Positions 45,750 to 54,352 of a DNA stretch of 64,000 nucleotides are shown piece after piece. The notes under the pieces are model-generated. The model was given only the letters and a program-made list of their open reading frames with translations, did no database searches and was not told the origin of the DNA. The stretch comes from Candidatus Zhuqueibacterota bacterium. Lineage in GTDB: Bacteria; Zhuqueibacterota; Zhuqueibacteria; Residuimicrobiales; Oceaniaggregativiventaceae. The number at the start of each line of letters is the position of its first letter. The first letter of the stretch is position 1. Both the position numbers and the translations under genes were made by a program. The stretch spans positions 1 to 64,000 of the forward strand of contig WJMF01000038.1 of the NCBI GenBank assembly GCA_014728085.1. Reading direction: 5' to 3'.

Positions 45750-46538
45750 TCAATGTTTTACAGCTTTTACAACCACATAATATCCGGTATAATCGCGGGT
45801 TGGCAATTTTTCCAGTTTTTCGAAATGACGCAACAATTTTAAAAACCACGTATGTCCCATATTAAACCGGCATATTAATCTGGCCAGCCAGATAAACAGG
45901 ATTCTGGGAGCATGCAAAAGGGTCGTATGGTTGCGAATTTTAAAATCATGGCGTTCGAGTAGACGTACCAGTTGTTTACGGTTCAGCGTCTTACCCATAA
46001 AATATGGAATAAAACCCAGTTTGCGGACAATTTTAAAAGGCAGCAGGTTGCGCAAAAAAATCAGGGGATTCACCGGATTATCGAGAGTGATGATCAACAT
46101 TCCACCCGATTTTAAACAGAGTGCCAATTGTTGCAGGGCCTGATGCAACTCCCTCTTGCTGGAAAAATGATCCAGAGTCGAGTTGGAAAAAACCATATCT
46201 ATGCTTTGCTCTCTGAAACCCGGGGCAAGGGCATCCGTAACCACAGCCATACTCCAGTCAGGTCGTTGTTTTTGGATATTCTCTATCCCCTCTCTTGCCA
46301 CGGGCCATGACAGATCCATTGCTACGGCATACTCGCTGTTTTTGATAAATGCCGGAAGCAATCCTTCTTCACTGATAGCTTCGTCGTAGAGATCAGACTT
46401 TAGCAAGATTTGAAACTTTTTACCTTTGGTATATTCTCGAAAATACGCAAGATAGAGCCACTGCATGTGTTTTCGCCATAATGATTCGTATTCGCTCTGA
46501 TGCTTAACCAGACTTTGTTGCCAGTGTTCTTCTTTCAT
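45750..46538 (-). CDS. Class I SAM-dependent methyltransferase
   Basis: A 262-residue protein. The Rossmann core begins YAVAMDLSWPVA (an unusual motif I lacking the G-x-G-x-G) and continues with VVTDALAPGFREQSIDMVFSNSTLDHF and LKSGGMLIITLDNP, which are motifs II-III of class I methyltransferases. It probably methylates a sugar or a peptide of the surface polymer. The ATG at 46538 is preferred to an upstream GTG, though neither has a strong ribosome site. First gene of the minus-strand half of the cluster, divergent from the flippase gene. Confidence 0.8.
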   Translation of the reverse strand: MKEEHWQQSLVKHQSEYESLWRKHMQWLYLAYFREYTKGKKFQILLKSDLYDEAISEEGLLPAFIKNSEYAVAMDLSWPVAREGIENIQKQRPDWSMAVVTDALAPGFREQSIDMVFSNSTLDHFSSKRELHQALQQLALCLKSGGMLIITLDNPVNPLIFLRNLLPFKIVRKLGFIPYFMGKTLNRKQLVRLLERHDFKIRNHTTLLHAPRILFIWLARLICRFNMGHTWFLKLLRHFEKLEKLPTRDYTGYYVVVKAVKH

Positions 46539-46730
46539 TATTGCAACCGGACGGGATTTGGAACGCAGTTCATTCGATTCACCCCTCACAACTTGAGAAA
46601 AACAAACCGAAACAGAATTAAATCAGCCTAAGATACAAATTATTGTTTATAAATAGTAAAAAAATATTTAGATTTAGCGGTAAAACCATAATATTGGCGA
46701 TTGTGGTGCATGCACAATAAATCGCCGTGC

Positions 46731-48227
46731 ATGAAGAATACGGAATTATCAGTGGTTGAACAGAGAAAATACGCTTTTTGGGGTGCCCTGGCTTCACTTG
46801 CAGTGAACACAATCGTACCGTTTGCAGGTTTTATCACCTCGGTCTACCTTATCCGCGTGCTCGGAGCTGATCAGTATGGTCTTTATGCACTGGTCACCAT
46901 CGTAATCATATGGACGGAAACAGCTATTGCTGCCATGACCACTCCGGCAACGATAAAACTCATATCCGAACACGATTCCTTTGAACGCACCGGTTCACTG
47001 GCTTTTCAAATTCATCTGGGCCTGGCACTTGTTTCAACCCTGGTCATAAATCTTATCGCTCCCCGGCTTGCCGACTTTTTGCAGGAAGCAATGGTTACAC
47101 TGTTGCTGCGGCTCTTTTCAATTGAAGTTTTCCTTTTTTGCCTTTCCCATGTGTATTATACCGCCCTGACGGGGCTGGAAAAATATCATCGCCGCGCCGC
47201 CGTGCGAGCAGTACGCTGGATTTCCCGGGTCATTCTCATCGTCATTTTCGTAGAAGCGGGGTGGGCAATATGGGGCGCTATTCTCGGAAATATTACCTCG
47301 GTGCTGCTGGAACTGATCAGCGGACGCATCAATATTAAAATTCCTCTAAAATTGAAAGCAACCCATTTACCGATAAAACCCTATTTTATCTGGAGCATGC
47401 CGGCTTTTCTCTTTGATATTTCTCATGAAATCGGCTATAAACTCGATCTTTTGGTTCTCAAATCCGCAGGTGCTTCTCTACAGCAGGCCAGTTACTACGC
47501 CGCGGCTCAAAATCTGGCTTATTTTCCAAATTACATCGTCGGTGCCACCTGGCTCTTTTTTTTCTCCACATTGTTGAGATTCATAAAAAAAGGAGAGAAA
47601 AAAAAGGCCGACTCGCTTGTCACCGCCATATACAAAATTTGGCTTGTACTCCTCCCCGTCTGTGCAATCATATCAGCCAACGCAGAAGATATCTGTATGA
47701 TGGTCTATGGTGCAGCATTTCGTAGCAGCGGAACGTTTTTATCCATTCTGGTCTTTAATTCGGTATTCATTATACTGTTGAAATTCTCTGCGGCGATCTT
47801 TATGGCGCATAACCGCCCTTGGTGGGCGGGGCTGTCTCTGATGCCGCTATTGCCGCTTTTATTTATCGCGATTTCAATACTCGTTCCCCGTTACGGGCCC
47901 CTGGCGGCAGCATGGGCAACATTTGCCGCTTTTGCAATTGCATCCACCGTAAATGCTTGTGGTCTTATAAAACGGCTGCAAATAAAAATTCCGTGCAAAC
48001 CTTTTGTTTTGAATTTGATGCTGGCGATTTGTGCTTATTGGCTCATGATCCACATAAAACCGAGAGGATGGTACGTACTGGTAGAAATATCTGTTGTTTT
48101 GTTATTAATTATTGGTTTTTATGTGAAAAGTGGTATATTGGATAAAAACACTGCCCTCTTTTTGCAAAATCAGTTTAGACAATTACGCAGCTTTCGATCG
48201 AAAAGCAAGACAGATCGATTCGATTGA
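46731..48227 (+). CDS. Polysaccharide flippase (Wzx/MATE-like)
   Basis: A 498-residue membrane protein with about fourteen helices. FITSVYLIRVLGADQYGLYALV is the conserved opening of oligosaccharide flippases of the polysaccharide-transport family; the remaining part keeps the paired 12-14 helix pattern (e.g. YYAAAQNLAYFPNYIVGA). It moves a lipid-linked oligosaccharide across the inner membrane. ATG at 46731 is preferred (after a short leader); an upstream frame has no support. First gene of the plus-strand half of the cluster. Confidence 0.88.
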   Translation: MKNTELSVVEQRKYAFWGALASLAVNTIVPFAGFITSVYLIRVLGADQYGLYALVTIVIIWTETAIAAMTTPATIKLISEHDSFERTGSLAFQIHLGLALVSTLVINLIAPRLADFLQEAMVTLLLRLFSIEVFLFCLSHVYYTALTGLEKYHRRAAVRAVRWISRVILIVIFVEAGWAIWGAILGNITSVLLELISGRINIKIPLKLKATHLPIKPYFIWSMPAFLFDISHEIGYKLDLLVLKSAGASLQQASYYAAAQNLAYFPNYIVGATWLFFFSTLLRFIKKGEKKKADSLVTAIYKIWLVLLPVCAIISANAEDICMMVYGAAFRSSGTFLSILVFNSVFIILLKFSAAIFMAHNRPWWAGLSLMPLLPLLFIAISILVPRYGPLAAAWATFAAFAIASTVNACGLIKRLQIKIPCKPFVLNLMLAICAYWLMIHIKPRGWYVLVEISVVLLLIIGFYVKSGILDKNTALFLQNQFRQLRSFRSKSKTDRFD

Positions 48228-48301
48228 AATCAGAAATGCCATCCAGGACAGGATTCAGCCAGTGCATCCAGTAGGAAAATGTTCAAACATCAAGGATAGA
48301 A

Positions 48302-49384
48302 ATGCAAGCGCCTTACAGCAAAATAAAACTCTTCTCAGGCCTCCTGCACGGAAAAAAAGCCTTTGTGGGGCCCTACTGGCTTACCATTTGCATCTCATCA
48401 TTTTGCAACCTCTCTTGTATCAATTGTTTTTATCATTCTCCCTCCGTCCGATCAAAGGGTAATCGTCCAAAACAGTTTATAGATCCTCAACCCCTGTTCG
48501 ATTTGTGCCAAAGCGCAGCTACTATGGGTACACAGGAAGTCATGATATCCGGTGCCGGAGAACCCCTCATGCACCCCAAACTCGATTCGATTCTATCAGC
48601 CACCCATATCGCAGGATTGAAAACCACCCTCTTTACCAATGGCACGCTCATTAATGATAAATTGATCGATCTGTTGTTTAAATACAATACTAATCGCATT
48701 CGTATAAGCTTGTGGGCAAAATCCATCCAGGAGTATAAAAAGAACTACCCGGGAACGGATCCGGGTATGTTTACTCAAACGCTAAAAAATATAGAGCTCA
48801 TACAGGGACGCAAACAAAAGGAGGATCGGCATCTTCCCATTGTACAGCTGCACCAGCCTCTCAACCGCCATAATATCGAAAACCTGGACCAGGTAGAATC
48901 CTTTATTCGATCGACCGGGATCGACCGCGTCTCTTTTTCACCGTTAAAAATAATCGATGACGATTTAGAGTCTTATTATCTTTCCGAAACTCAAAAATCG
49001 GGATTGATCGCCGAGTTAAAAAAGCTCGCCGGCAGGCTTGAAAAAACCGGTATCGGTCATAATATTCCGGAGACGCTCACGCGCTACCGGGTCGGAAAAG
49101 ATGTCTGTAATGCCTTACCCTGTTACATCGGATTTATTCACGCTTGTATATCGGAAGATCTCTCGGTGATGCCCTGCCAGGGAGCAAAAACGCCGATTGG
49201 TCATTTGAGAAAGGAGACATTTACAGAAATTTGGAACAGTAAAATCCTTGCCGAGTTCCGGCAACAGACGAAAACCTGTGCAGGCATGAAAAAAATAATC
49301 GTCAAAAATCGCTGTAATTATTGTTGTCACACATATCATAATTATAAAATCAATCGATTAATGAAATTTTTTCCGGCCAGATGA
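48302..49384 (+). CDS. Radical SAM protein with SPASM-like C-terminus
   Basis: A 360-residue protein. SSFCNLSCINCFYH near residue 34 supplies the three radical SAM cysteines; SGAGEPLMHP follows and FTNGTLIND is the next conserved strand. In the C-terminal third, CYIGFIHACISEDLSVMPC and NRCNYCC give cysteines for an auxiliary cluster. It begins about 75 bases after the flippase. It is different in sequence from the two neighbouring radical SAM proteins, so three separate reactions or substrates are likely. ATG has a weak AAGGAT upstream. Confidence 0.85.
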   Translation: MQAPYSKIKLFSGLLHGKKAFVGPYWLTICISSFCNLSCINCFYHSPSVRSKGNRPKQFIDPQPLFDLCQSAATMGTQEVMISGAGEPLMHPKLDSILSATHIAGLKTTLFTNGTLINDKLIDLLFKYNTNRIRISLWAKSIQEYKKNYPGTDPGMFTQTLKNIELIQGRKQKEDRHLPIVQLHQPLNRHNIENLDQVESFIRSTGIDRVSFSPLKIIDDDLESYYLSETQKSGLIAELKKLAGRLEKTGIGHNIPETLTRYRVGKDVCNALPCYIGFIHACISEDLSVMPCQGAKTPIGHLRKETFTEIWNSKILAEFRQQTKTCAGMKKIIVKNRCNYCCHTYHNYKINRLMKFFPAR

Positions 49385-49437
49385 ATTAATAAACAGTAAA
49401 AATAGCTCTACCTGTCAATAAAAACCGGGTTCGTTTT

Positions 49438-50610
49438 TTGTTCACTCTAAAACATATTAAAATCGGTCTGGAAAAATCGTTTCTGGCCATAAAATCGCTC
49501 CTGCATCGCAAGGTGACAATATACTCCGATGGTATTCCTTTTACCTTTAAAAACGTACCGTTTCACAAGCTCCTGAATTGGCTGCGCCTGGAAACCGGCA
49601 TTGCGCTGAAACGAAAAAAGGTATGGGGATTGCCGACACACAGTCAGATAGAACCCACCAACCTCTGTAACCTGCGCTGCGCCCTCTGCCCGGTTACCGA
49701 CGGATTTGAGCGGCCCACAGGAAAGATGTCTTTAAACACCTTTACATCCTTTATTGATCAGGTCGGTGACTATCTCTTTATCATTTTATTATGGGATTGG
49801 GGTGAGCCTTTTCTCAATCCAGACGTCTATAAGATGATCGAGTATGCAGTGAAAAAAGATATTGCCGTGATCTCCAGCACCAACGGCCATCCCTTTGCCA
49901 ATGAACGGGAAGCTGAAAAACTGGTAAAAAGCGGTCTGAGCAGTCTTATTTTTGCCGTAGACGGAACCACCCAGGAGAGCTACGAGCGCTACCGAAAAGG
50001 AGGCAATCTTGAAACCGTAATGCGAGGCATCGAAAATCTGGTCGCAATAAAGAAAAGGTTATCGTGCGATAAACCCTTTATCAACTTGCGCTTTATCGTC
50101 ATGCATGATAATGAACATGAAATACCAGCGGTTATTGAAATGGGACGTAAACTGGGGGTAGATGCCGTTAGTCTGAAAACGCTGAATCCTCACGGTGATA
50201 TCATTAATGATCACGAATTGGGTAATGTCTATTTGCCTGAAAATCCTCACTTTCGAAGATTCATTTACGAATCCAACAAAGAGAAAAGAATTAAACTCAA
50301 AACCAATCCCTGTAAAGCCATGTGGAACTGTCCGATCCTCCATTTTAACGGTACTGTTTCCGTTTGTACCTTCGATCCCAATGACCGTCGGGTAATGGGC
50401 AATATTCACGAGACGAAATTCGAAAAAATCTGGAAAAACAGACAATACAGGCAACAGCGAAATCAGTTTCGCAGCGATTACACACAGCTGAAATCCTGTG
50501 ACTGTTGTACAAACGCCTTTAAAGGCGGATTGTTGAGCGAGGAAACCATCTCAGAGGTTTATTTTATAAACGGCAAAACACATCCCGGGTTGATATGCGG
50601 GGACGTGTAA
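49438..50610 (+). CDS. Radical SAM/SPASM-like protein, TTG start
   Basis: A 390-residue protein. The cluster motif is EPTNLCNLRCALCPVTDG near residue 73, followed by LWDWGEPFLNP (the GGEP-equivalent) and AVDGTTQESYERYR. C-terminal cysteines in CPILHFNGTVSVC and SCDCC support a SPASM/twitch cluster. The first 60 residues are basic with a hydrophobic patch, unlike the neighbouring enzymes. No ATG or GTG is available before the conserved core; a TTG at 49438 is the best start. Downstream gene overlaps its 3' end. Confidence 0.85.
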   Translation: MFTLKHIKIGLEKSFLAIKSLLHRKVTIYSDGIPFTFKNVPFHKLLNWLRLETGIALKRKKVWGLPTHSQIEPTNLCNLRCALCPVTDGFERPTGKMSLNTFTSFIDQVGDYLFIILLWDWGEPFLNPDVYKMIEYAVKKDIAVISSTNGHPFANEREAEKLVKSGLSSLIFAVDGTTQESYERYRKGGNLETVMRGIENLVAIKKRLSCDKPFINLRFIVMHDNEHEIPAVIEMGRKLGVDAVSLKTLNPHGDIINDHELGNVYLPENPHFRRFIYESNKEKRIKLKTNPCKAMWNCPILHFNGTVSVCTFDPNDRRVMGNIHETKFEKIWKNRQYRQQRNQFRSDYTQLKSCDCCTNAFKGGLLSEETISEVYFINGKTHPGLICGDV

Positions 50611-51504
50611 AAATTACCGTCATTATCAGCACCTACAGAGCGGTTGACACTGGGACAATGCCTTGAATCTCTCCAGGCGCAAAAAACCGACTCTTCCTTT
50701 GAAATTCTGGTCATCGACAGCTCCGATGACCTTACCGGTGATCGGATCAAAGAGCGTTTTCCGCATGTGCGACTGTTCCACTTTGACGAGCGAATGTACT
50801 GCGGCGAAGCGCGTAATTATGGAATAACAAAGGCAAGAGGTGATATTATCGCATTTATAGACGCGGACTGCATTGCCTCTAAAAGCTGGATCGATGCTAT
50901 TTCCAGGTCGCATCAGGGAAACTATGACGCTATCGGCGGCACAATCGCAAACCAGCAACCCAGCACATCGCAAGGATGGGCATCATATTTCTGTGAATTC
51001 AGTCAGTGGATGCCGGGGCGGAGAAAACAAACCATGTCCGATATTGCCGCCGCCAATATCTCCTATAAAAAATCGTGTTTGCAGACAATCGGACCCTATA
51101 TTACCGATACCTATTGCTCCGATACCCATTTTCACTGGCGCATGCATGATTACGGCCTTAAACTGCTGTTCGATCCGGCCATACGTATAGAACATCGATC
51201 TCTTCAAGACCTGAATACCCTGTTGCGGCATGAATTTTCTCATGGCCGCAATTTCGGCCGTGTCCGTCTGTCAAAGCAGGATTTTACCGGCTTTCGGCGC
51301 CTTTTGCTTATCGTTTTCTGGTTTCTCATAGCTCTGAAAAAAATCCTTCAAATCCGGCTCGCTATATATCGTTTCCCGCTTTATAAAAAATACTTTTATC
51401 GCTCCCTCCCCTTTATTATCCTGGCCTGTCTCGGTTGGGCTTTTGGAGAATGTGTCGGTTATTGCCATCAAAGGAAAAAGTTGCCAAAACAATGGAAGTG
51501 TTGA
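50595..51504 (+). pseudogene. Family 2 glycosyltransferase with a frameshift near its start
   Basis: The ATG at 50595 (overlapping the radical SAM stop) opens RVKITVIISTYRA, the first GT-A strand. That frame ends at a TGA; the next frame, from about 50644, resumes exactly where expected with LGQCLESLQ, then FIDADCIASKSW and the C-terminal helices. One extra base around 50640-50644 (the GCGG run) explains the break. Either the gene is recently inactivated, the base is an assembly error, or frameshifting restores it. A restored protein would be about 300 residues. Confidence 0.8.
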
Positions 51505-51520
51505 TACAGGAGAAAACAAA

Positions 51521-52576
51521 ATGAAAACACTGGATATCGGCTTTATCGGATGCGGCGGCGTCTTTAACAAGCGTCATTATCCCACACTGAAACGTCTTCC
51601 CCGGTACCGTATCGTTGCCTGCTGCGATACGAACAGGATAAAGCTCGATAAGCTTGAAAGAGACTATGGCATCAAATCAACCTTTACCGATTATCGCGAC
51701 ATGTTGCAAAAAGTACCCATGGACATTGCTGCGGTTTCTAGTCCGGTAACCACGCATACACAAATCGCCATGGACATCCTCGATGCCGGACTGCATCTTT
51801 TTCTCGAAAAACCCGCAACCTTTACCATAGAAGAATGCGATCGCCTTATCGAAAAAGCAAAATCATCTCCGGGCAAATTGATCATAGGCTATAATAAACG
51901 CTATATGCCCAATATACGAAAGGCCAAACAAGCTTTGGAGCGTGGTGAACTCGGTCAAATTGAAGCGGTACAATTTCTATTTTCCACCGGCCACCGGGTT
52001 GCAGAGTTGCCAGATTGGCGCAAAGAAAGAGCACTCGGAGGAGGAAGCTTTATCGAGGAGAGCTGTCACATCCTCGACTTTTGGAACTGGTATTCGGATA
52101 AACCGTTCAACCGGGTTTGCAGTGCAACAAGCAGGCTGGGCGGCTGTGATGATAATCCGGTTGCCTTTATGGCGGAAAATCAGGACGGTGCTCTGTTTCA
52201 GGCTCTGGTATCCGATACCCTTCCTGACCAGAATCGCTTTACCATCCTGGGAAAAGATAAAGTAATGAGGCTGTACACGCATCAATTTGACGGTTTTGAG
52301 ATACAACCCCGGGGTGTTTATGACGGAGATTTGAAACAGCGGCTGCAAAATGGCGTAAAATTTATCCGCTACCTGCCACAAATCGGGACATTATGGAAAG
52401 TGGGCGGCGTTTATCACCTTTCATATTATTATATGTGGAAAAATTTCCATGAGGCGATAACAAACAATGTCCCGGTTCTCAACAGCCTCGAGGAGACCCG
52501 CAATGTCCAGATTCTGATAAAAGCTCTGGTCGACTCTGCGGATCAAAACAAATGGATAGAAATAAACCGGTACTAG
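51521..52576 (+). CDS. Gfo/Idh/MocA-family oxidoreductase
   Basis: A 351-residue NAD(P)-dependent sugar dehydrogenase. The Rossmann domain starts DIGFIGCGGVFNKRHYPTL and contains the consensus EKPATFTIEECD (E-K-P) near residue 95. The C-terminal domain has GGGSFIEESCHILDF, the place of the substrate-binding His and Asp. AGGAG precedes ATG 51521, 17 bases after the glycosyltransferase stop. It likely makes a modified nucleotide or free sugar for the polymer cluster and overlaps the convergent Tat-type relative by four bases at a CTAG. Confidence 0.88.
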   Translation: MKTLDIGFIGCGGVFNKRHYPTLKRLPRYRIVACCDTNRIKLDKLERDYGIKSTFTDYRDMLQKVPMDIAAVSSPVTTHTQIAMDILDAGLHLFLEKPATFTIEECDRLIEKAKSSPGKLIIGYNKRYMPNIRKAKQALERGELGQIEAVQFLFSTGHRVAELPDWRKERALGGGSFIEESCHILDFWNWYSDKPFNRVCSATSRLGGCDDNPVAFMAENQDGALFQALVSDTLPDQNRFTILGKDKVMRLYTHQFDGFEIQPRGVYDGDLKQRLQNGVKFIRYLPQIGTLWKVGGVYHLSYYYMWKNFHEAITNNVPVLNSLEETRNVQILIKALVDSADQNKWIEINRY

Positions 52577-54039
52577 ACCTCTTCAGGCAGGCAAAAGGGA
52601 TAACGATAGAGCTCCCGGCCGCTCAGCGCATTTGCCCGGCCGGCATATGCACCGTTAAAGCATCCCGATTTATCATCAAAGGTCAACCATGGCCCAAGCC
52701 GTACCGTATTCTTGTCTGCATTAACACTGTTTTTCTGTAAATGCTGTCCAAATCGCTCAGCGGCATGCTGAACAGCCGAATCGGCAGGGAGCGCCTGCTG
52801 AAGCTCCGAGATATGAATATCATCACCGAGTTTATAAGAGATATTGGCAATATGGCAGCACATCGATGAAATATGACCCTGCATCAGCGGGGCGTGCATC
52901 CGTCCCGGATCATTGTTCTGCAGAGCATCGATAAAATTCGCCTGATGCAATCCCCCTCCATCGCCGGGGAAGGGTTTCTGTTTTTTGCCGCTGTTGTCGT
53001 AAATCCAGCCGCCGCCACGACCGCCGACAAAATAACCCTTTTCACCCTGAATCACATTGCCCATTCGCGTACCGCGAAAATGATCCATAGAATTGACACC
53101 GGTTGCCGTCGGTAAATTGCGCAAGTCGATAACGAGATAAAAATCGTCATAATCCAGCAACGCAATATGCGTATTCGGCGTTTCACCGCAATCATTCCAA
53201 GCGTAGCGGCCGCCGAAACTCATAATGCGGCGGGGATAGCCCTGCAGTCCGAGGGCAAAACGGCAATCGTCGATCTGGTGCACACCCAGGTTGCCCATTT
53301 CACCGGTCCCATAATCCCAAAACCAGTGCCAGTCATAATGAACCCTGCTGCGCGTCAACGGCTTTAGCGGCGCAGGACCGCTCCACAAGTTATAGTCAAT
53401 GTATGGTGGTACGGGTTGTGGCCTGGAAAAAGTGTCTAGACAATCACGATCCTTATACCAAATCCCCTGCGCCCATTTTATGGCCCCGATATTTCCGGAT
53501 TTTATATAGTCCACCGCCTGACGAAAGCCGACGTCGGAACGGTTTTGTGTACCAGCCTGCACGATACAGTTGTATTTTTGTGCCGCCTGTACCAGTTTGT
53601 GGCTCTCATCAATAAAAAGCGATACCGGTTTTTCAATATAAAGATGTTTACCTGCCTGACACGTCCAGATTCCCATCAAAACATGCCAATGGTCCGGTGT
53701 CGCAACCGCCACGGCATCGATGTCTTTATCGTCAAGAAGACGACGAACATCTCTGTAGATTTTTACCGGTTCGTTTCGTTTGCTGAATTTTTCCTTCTCC
53801 CGATTCAACACCTCTTCATCGACATCACAGAGGGCGACCACCCTGGCATTTGGATGTTGATGAAATTTTTCGATGTGTTGGCGTCCCTTGGAGTGAAAGC
53901 CGACCACAGCCATATGAATGGTTTGATTAGACCCCGAAACCTGAGAAAAAAGCGGCTTGATTATTGAAGACATCGAACCGGCGGTAACCGTCGCCCCTAT
54001 ACTATTTTTCATAAAATCTCTTCGCGAAATTCCGGACAT
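52573..54039 (-). CDS. Tat-exported Gfo/Idh/MocA-family oxidoreductase
   Basis: A 488-residue protein with the twin-arginine motif SRRDFMKNSI and hydrophobic h-region at the N-terminus, so it is exported folded with its cofactor. The Rossmann domain has AVVGFHSKGRQHI and YIEKPVSLFIDES (E-K-P). The C-terminal domain is of the GFO_IDH_MocA_C2 type with DYGTGEMGNLGVHQIDD. Periplasmic members act on glycosides as oxidised intermediates, and in such bacteria they pair with DUF1080 proteins, two of which are elsewhere in this window. Convergent with the cytosolic Gfo/Idh/MocA gene. Confidence 0.88.
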   Translation of the reverse strand: MSGISRRDFMKNSIGATVTAGSMSSIIKPLFSQVSGSNQTIHMAVVGFHSKGRQHIEKFHQHPNARVVALCDVDEEVLNREKEKFSKRNEPVKIYRDVRRLLDDKDIDAVAVATPDHWHVLMGIWTCQAGKHLYIEKPVSLFIDESHKLVQAAQKYNCIVQAGTQNRSDVGFRQAVDYIKSGNIGAIKWAQGIWYKDRDCLDTFSRPQPVPPYIDYNLWSGPAPLKPLTRSRVHYDWHWFWDYGTGEMGNLGVHQIDDCRFALGLQGYPRRIMSFGGRYAWNDCGETPNTHIALLDYDDFYLVIDLRNLPTATGVNSMDHFRGTRMGNVIQGEKGYFVGGRGGGWIYDNSGKKQKPFPGDGGGLHQANFIDALQNNDPGRMHAPLMQGHISSMCCHIANISYKLGDDIHISELQQALPADSAVQHAAERFGQHLQKNSVNADKNTVRLGPWLTFDDKSGCFNGAYAGRANALSGRELYRYPFCLPEEV

Positions 54040-54165
54040 CTCTTCAGTACCTATATTGTTTTACATTATCGTGTTTGAAAAAAACTATGCATTATTTACA
54101 ATAAATCAAAGTAAAAATTTGCTTTGTCCTGAATTTTAGTTTAAAAATGGCAGATGACTATTTTT

Positions 54166-54181
54166 CGGCATAAATATTGCT
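54166..54181 (+). promoter_or_regulatory. Sigma-54-type promoter of the second secreted-protein gene
   Basis: CGGCATAAATATTGCT has GG (54167-54168) and GC (54179-54180) separated by ten bases, with the GGCAT and TTGCT context found at the other two sites. It lies about 170 bases before the ATG at 54353. The -24 T is replaced by C, a mild deviation. The 54040-54352 region holds nothing else convincing beyond an inverted TGACA/TGTCA near 54262-54275. Confidence 0.6.
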
Positions 54182-54352
54182 TGTATATAAAAAAAGTGTG
54201 CTGATAGTGGCTAACCAGCTGTAGTTAAGCAACTTTATCCATCAAAATACGTGTCGAATCTGTGACAACCCTGTCATATGCCCTACATATTGGTTAAAAT
54301 TGGCTATATCACGAATTTACTGCAATTGATAATCTACAATTGGAGGCTTAAA

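Noticed and set aside
46696-46710. GG-N10-GC resembling a sigma-54 site before the flippase gene
   Set aside because: The -12 part reads GTGC instead of TTGC and would leave a leader of about ten bases without a ribosome site.
48130-48462. Plus-strand frame bridging the flippase and radical SAM genes
   Set aside because: It overlaps two well-supported genes in another frame and has no ribosome site.
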